A DNA stretch of 7,147 nucleotides from an uncultured Sphingomonadales bacterium. Lineage in GTDB: Bacteria; Pseudomonadota; Alphaproteobacteria; Sphingomonadales; Sphingomonadaceae. The notes under the pieces are model-generated. The model was not told the origin of the DNA. It searched no databases and saw only the letters and a list, made by a program, of their open reading frames with translations. The stretch is from NCBI GenBank assembly GCA_903911985.1, contig CAIWFP010000080.1:1-7147 (forward strand), in the 5' to 3' direction. Positions 6,954 to 7,147 of the stretch are shown one piece after another; position 1 is the first letter of the stretch, and the number at the start of each line of letters is the position of its first letter. The position numbers and the translations under genes were made by a program.

Positions 6954-7083
6954 TAGTCGGTCTTTTTCGCCCCAGGGGTGCGGTTGAATGATCCCGGCTT
7001 GTCGCAGGATAGGCTTACCTTTCCATTAATCCTTATTCGCTAGGACAGGCCCGGAAGAGCGAAATGAGGAACAGGTGACGATC
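6954..7083. promoter_or_regulatory. Divergent intergenic promoter region
   Basis: These 130 bases separate the minus-strand exopolysaccharide block from the plus-strand gene at 7084, so they must carry signals for at least one and probably both. The centre (about 7008-7042) is the most A/T-rich part and contains ATTAAT. I see no -35/-10 pair good enough to place a start site on either strand. Confidence 0.5.
7073..7078 (+). promoter_or_regulatory. Ribosome binding site of the exported-protein gene
   Basis: AGGTGA is an extended match to the ribosomal anti-Shine-Dalgarno complement, five bases before the ATG at 7084. It overlaps the alternative in-frame GTG (7075-7077), so it favours the ATG. 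Confidence 0.55.
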
Positions 7084-7147
7084 ATGCGCAGGCACGGTTT
7101 GACAGCGACACTGGCCCTGATGCTGGCGATGGTGCCGGCGGGCGGGG
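7084..7147 (+). CDS. 5' end of a gene for an exported protein (cut by the window end)
   Basis: Only 21 codons are visible: MRRHGLTATLALMLAMVPAG and one more residue. Two arginines are followed by an unbroken hydrophobic core, the layout of a Sec signal peptide; the cleavage site lies beyond the window. AGGTGA at 7073-7078 sits five bases before the ATG and supports this start. An in-frame GTG at 7075, preceded by AGGA (7067-7070), is a possible alternative that would add MTI. The gene runs away from the exopolysaccharide block across a shared promoter region. An outer-membrane or periplasmic exopolysaccharide component, such as a Wza/GumB-like exporter, would fit the position, but the mature sequence is not visible and I make no family call. 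Confidence 0.65.
   Translation, partial: MRRHGLTATLALMLAMVPAGG

Noticed and set aside
7064..7078. Tiny ATG-AGG-AAC-AGG-TGA frame upstream of the exported-protein gene
   Set aside because: A four-codon frame overlapping the ribosome site can occur by chance; nothing supports it as a leader peptide.
1..7147. Mobile elements, CRISPR arrays, tRNA or rRNA genes, toxin-antitoxin or defence genes
   Set aside because: I looked for transposase motifs, regularly spaced repeats and tRNA-like folds and saw none; the coding capacity is accounted for by the genes listed.

Overview
The window is visibly GC-rich, with strong G/C preference at third codon positions. It reads like chromosomal DNA of a free-living proteobacterium. 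I infer an alphaproteobacterium, probably Sphingomonadales, from the base composition and from the flavour of the exopolysaccharide proteins; no rRNA or marker gene is present to confirm this.

Layout. (1) 3-1889, plus strand: a complete ABC-F family ATPase of the YheS/Uup type, a cytoplasmic housekeeping-like protein unrelated to what follows. (2) 1890-2130: a 241-base convergent intergenic region with two hairpins, one of them a plausible two-way terminator (2067-2085). (3) 2131-6953, minus strand: a three-gene exopolysaccharide block read right to left. In transcription order it holds a Wzz/GumC-type chain-length and export co-polymerase (6953-4860), a WecG/TagA/CpsF-family glycosyltransferase (4498-3617) and a membrane polyprenyl-phosphate sugar-phosphate transferase of the WcaJ/GumD type (3546-2131). 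A 361-base non-coding gap with palindromes and a G9 run lies between the first two, so the last two may have their own promoter. (4) 6954-7083: a short divergent promoter region. (5) 7084 to the window end, plus strand: the first 21 codons of a gene starting with a signal peptide.

How the genes fit together. The phosphotransferase would load the first sugar-phosphate onto undecaprenyl phosphate at the inner membrane. The WecG-like enzyme would add an N-acetylmannosamine-like or other sugar to that lipid-linked acceptor. The co-polymerase would control chain length and bridge toward export. No polymerase, flippase or clearly identified outer-membrane exporter is visible; the cut-off secreted protein at the right edge is a candidate for another component.

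The most interesting point is that the co-polymerase carries a full-length C-terminal region with the layout of a bacterial tyrosine kinase (BY-kinase) in which the nucleotide-binding motifs and the tyrosine tail are gone: a fused pseudokinase. The WecG-like enzyme also departs from the family consensus at its second conserved region. I found no mobile element, CRISPR array, tRNA, rRNA or obvious defence system.
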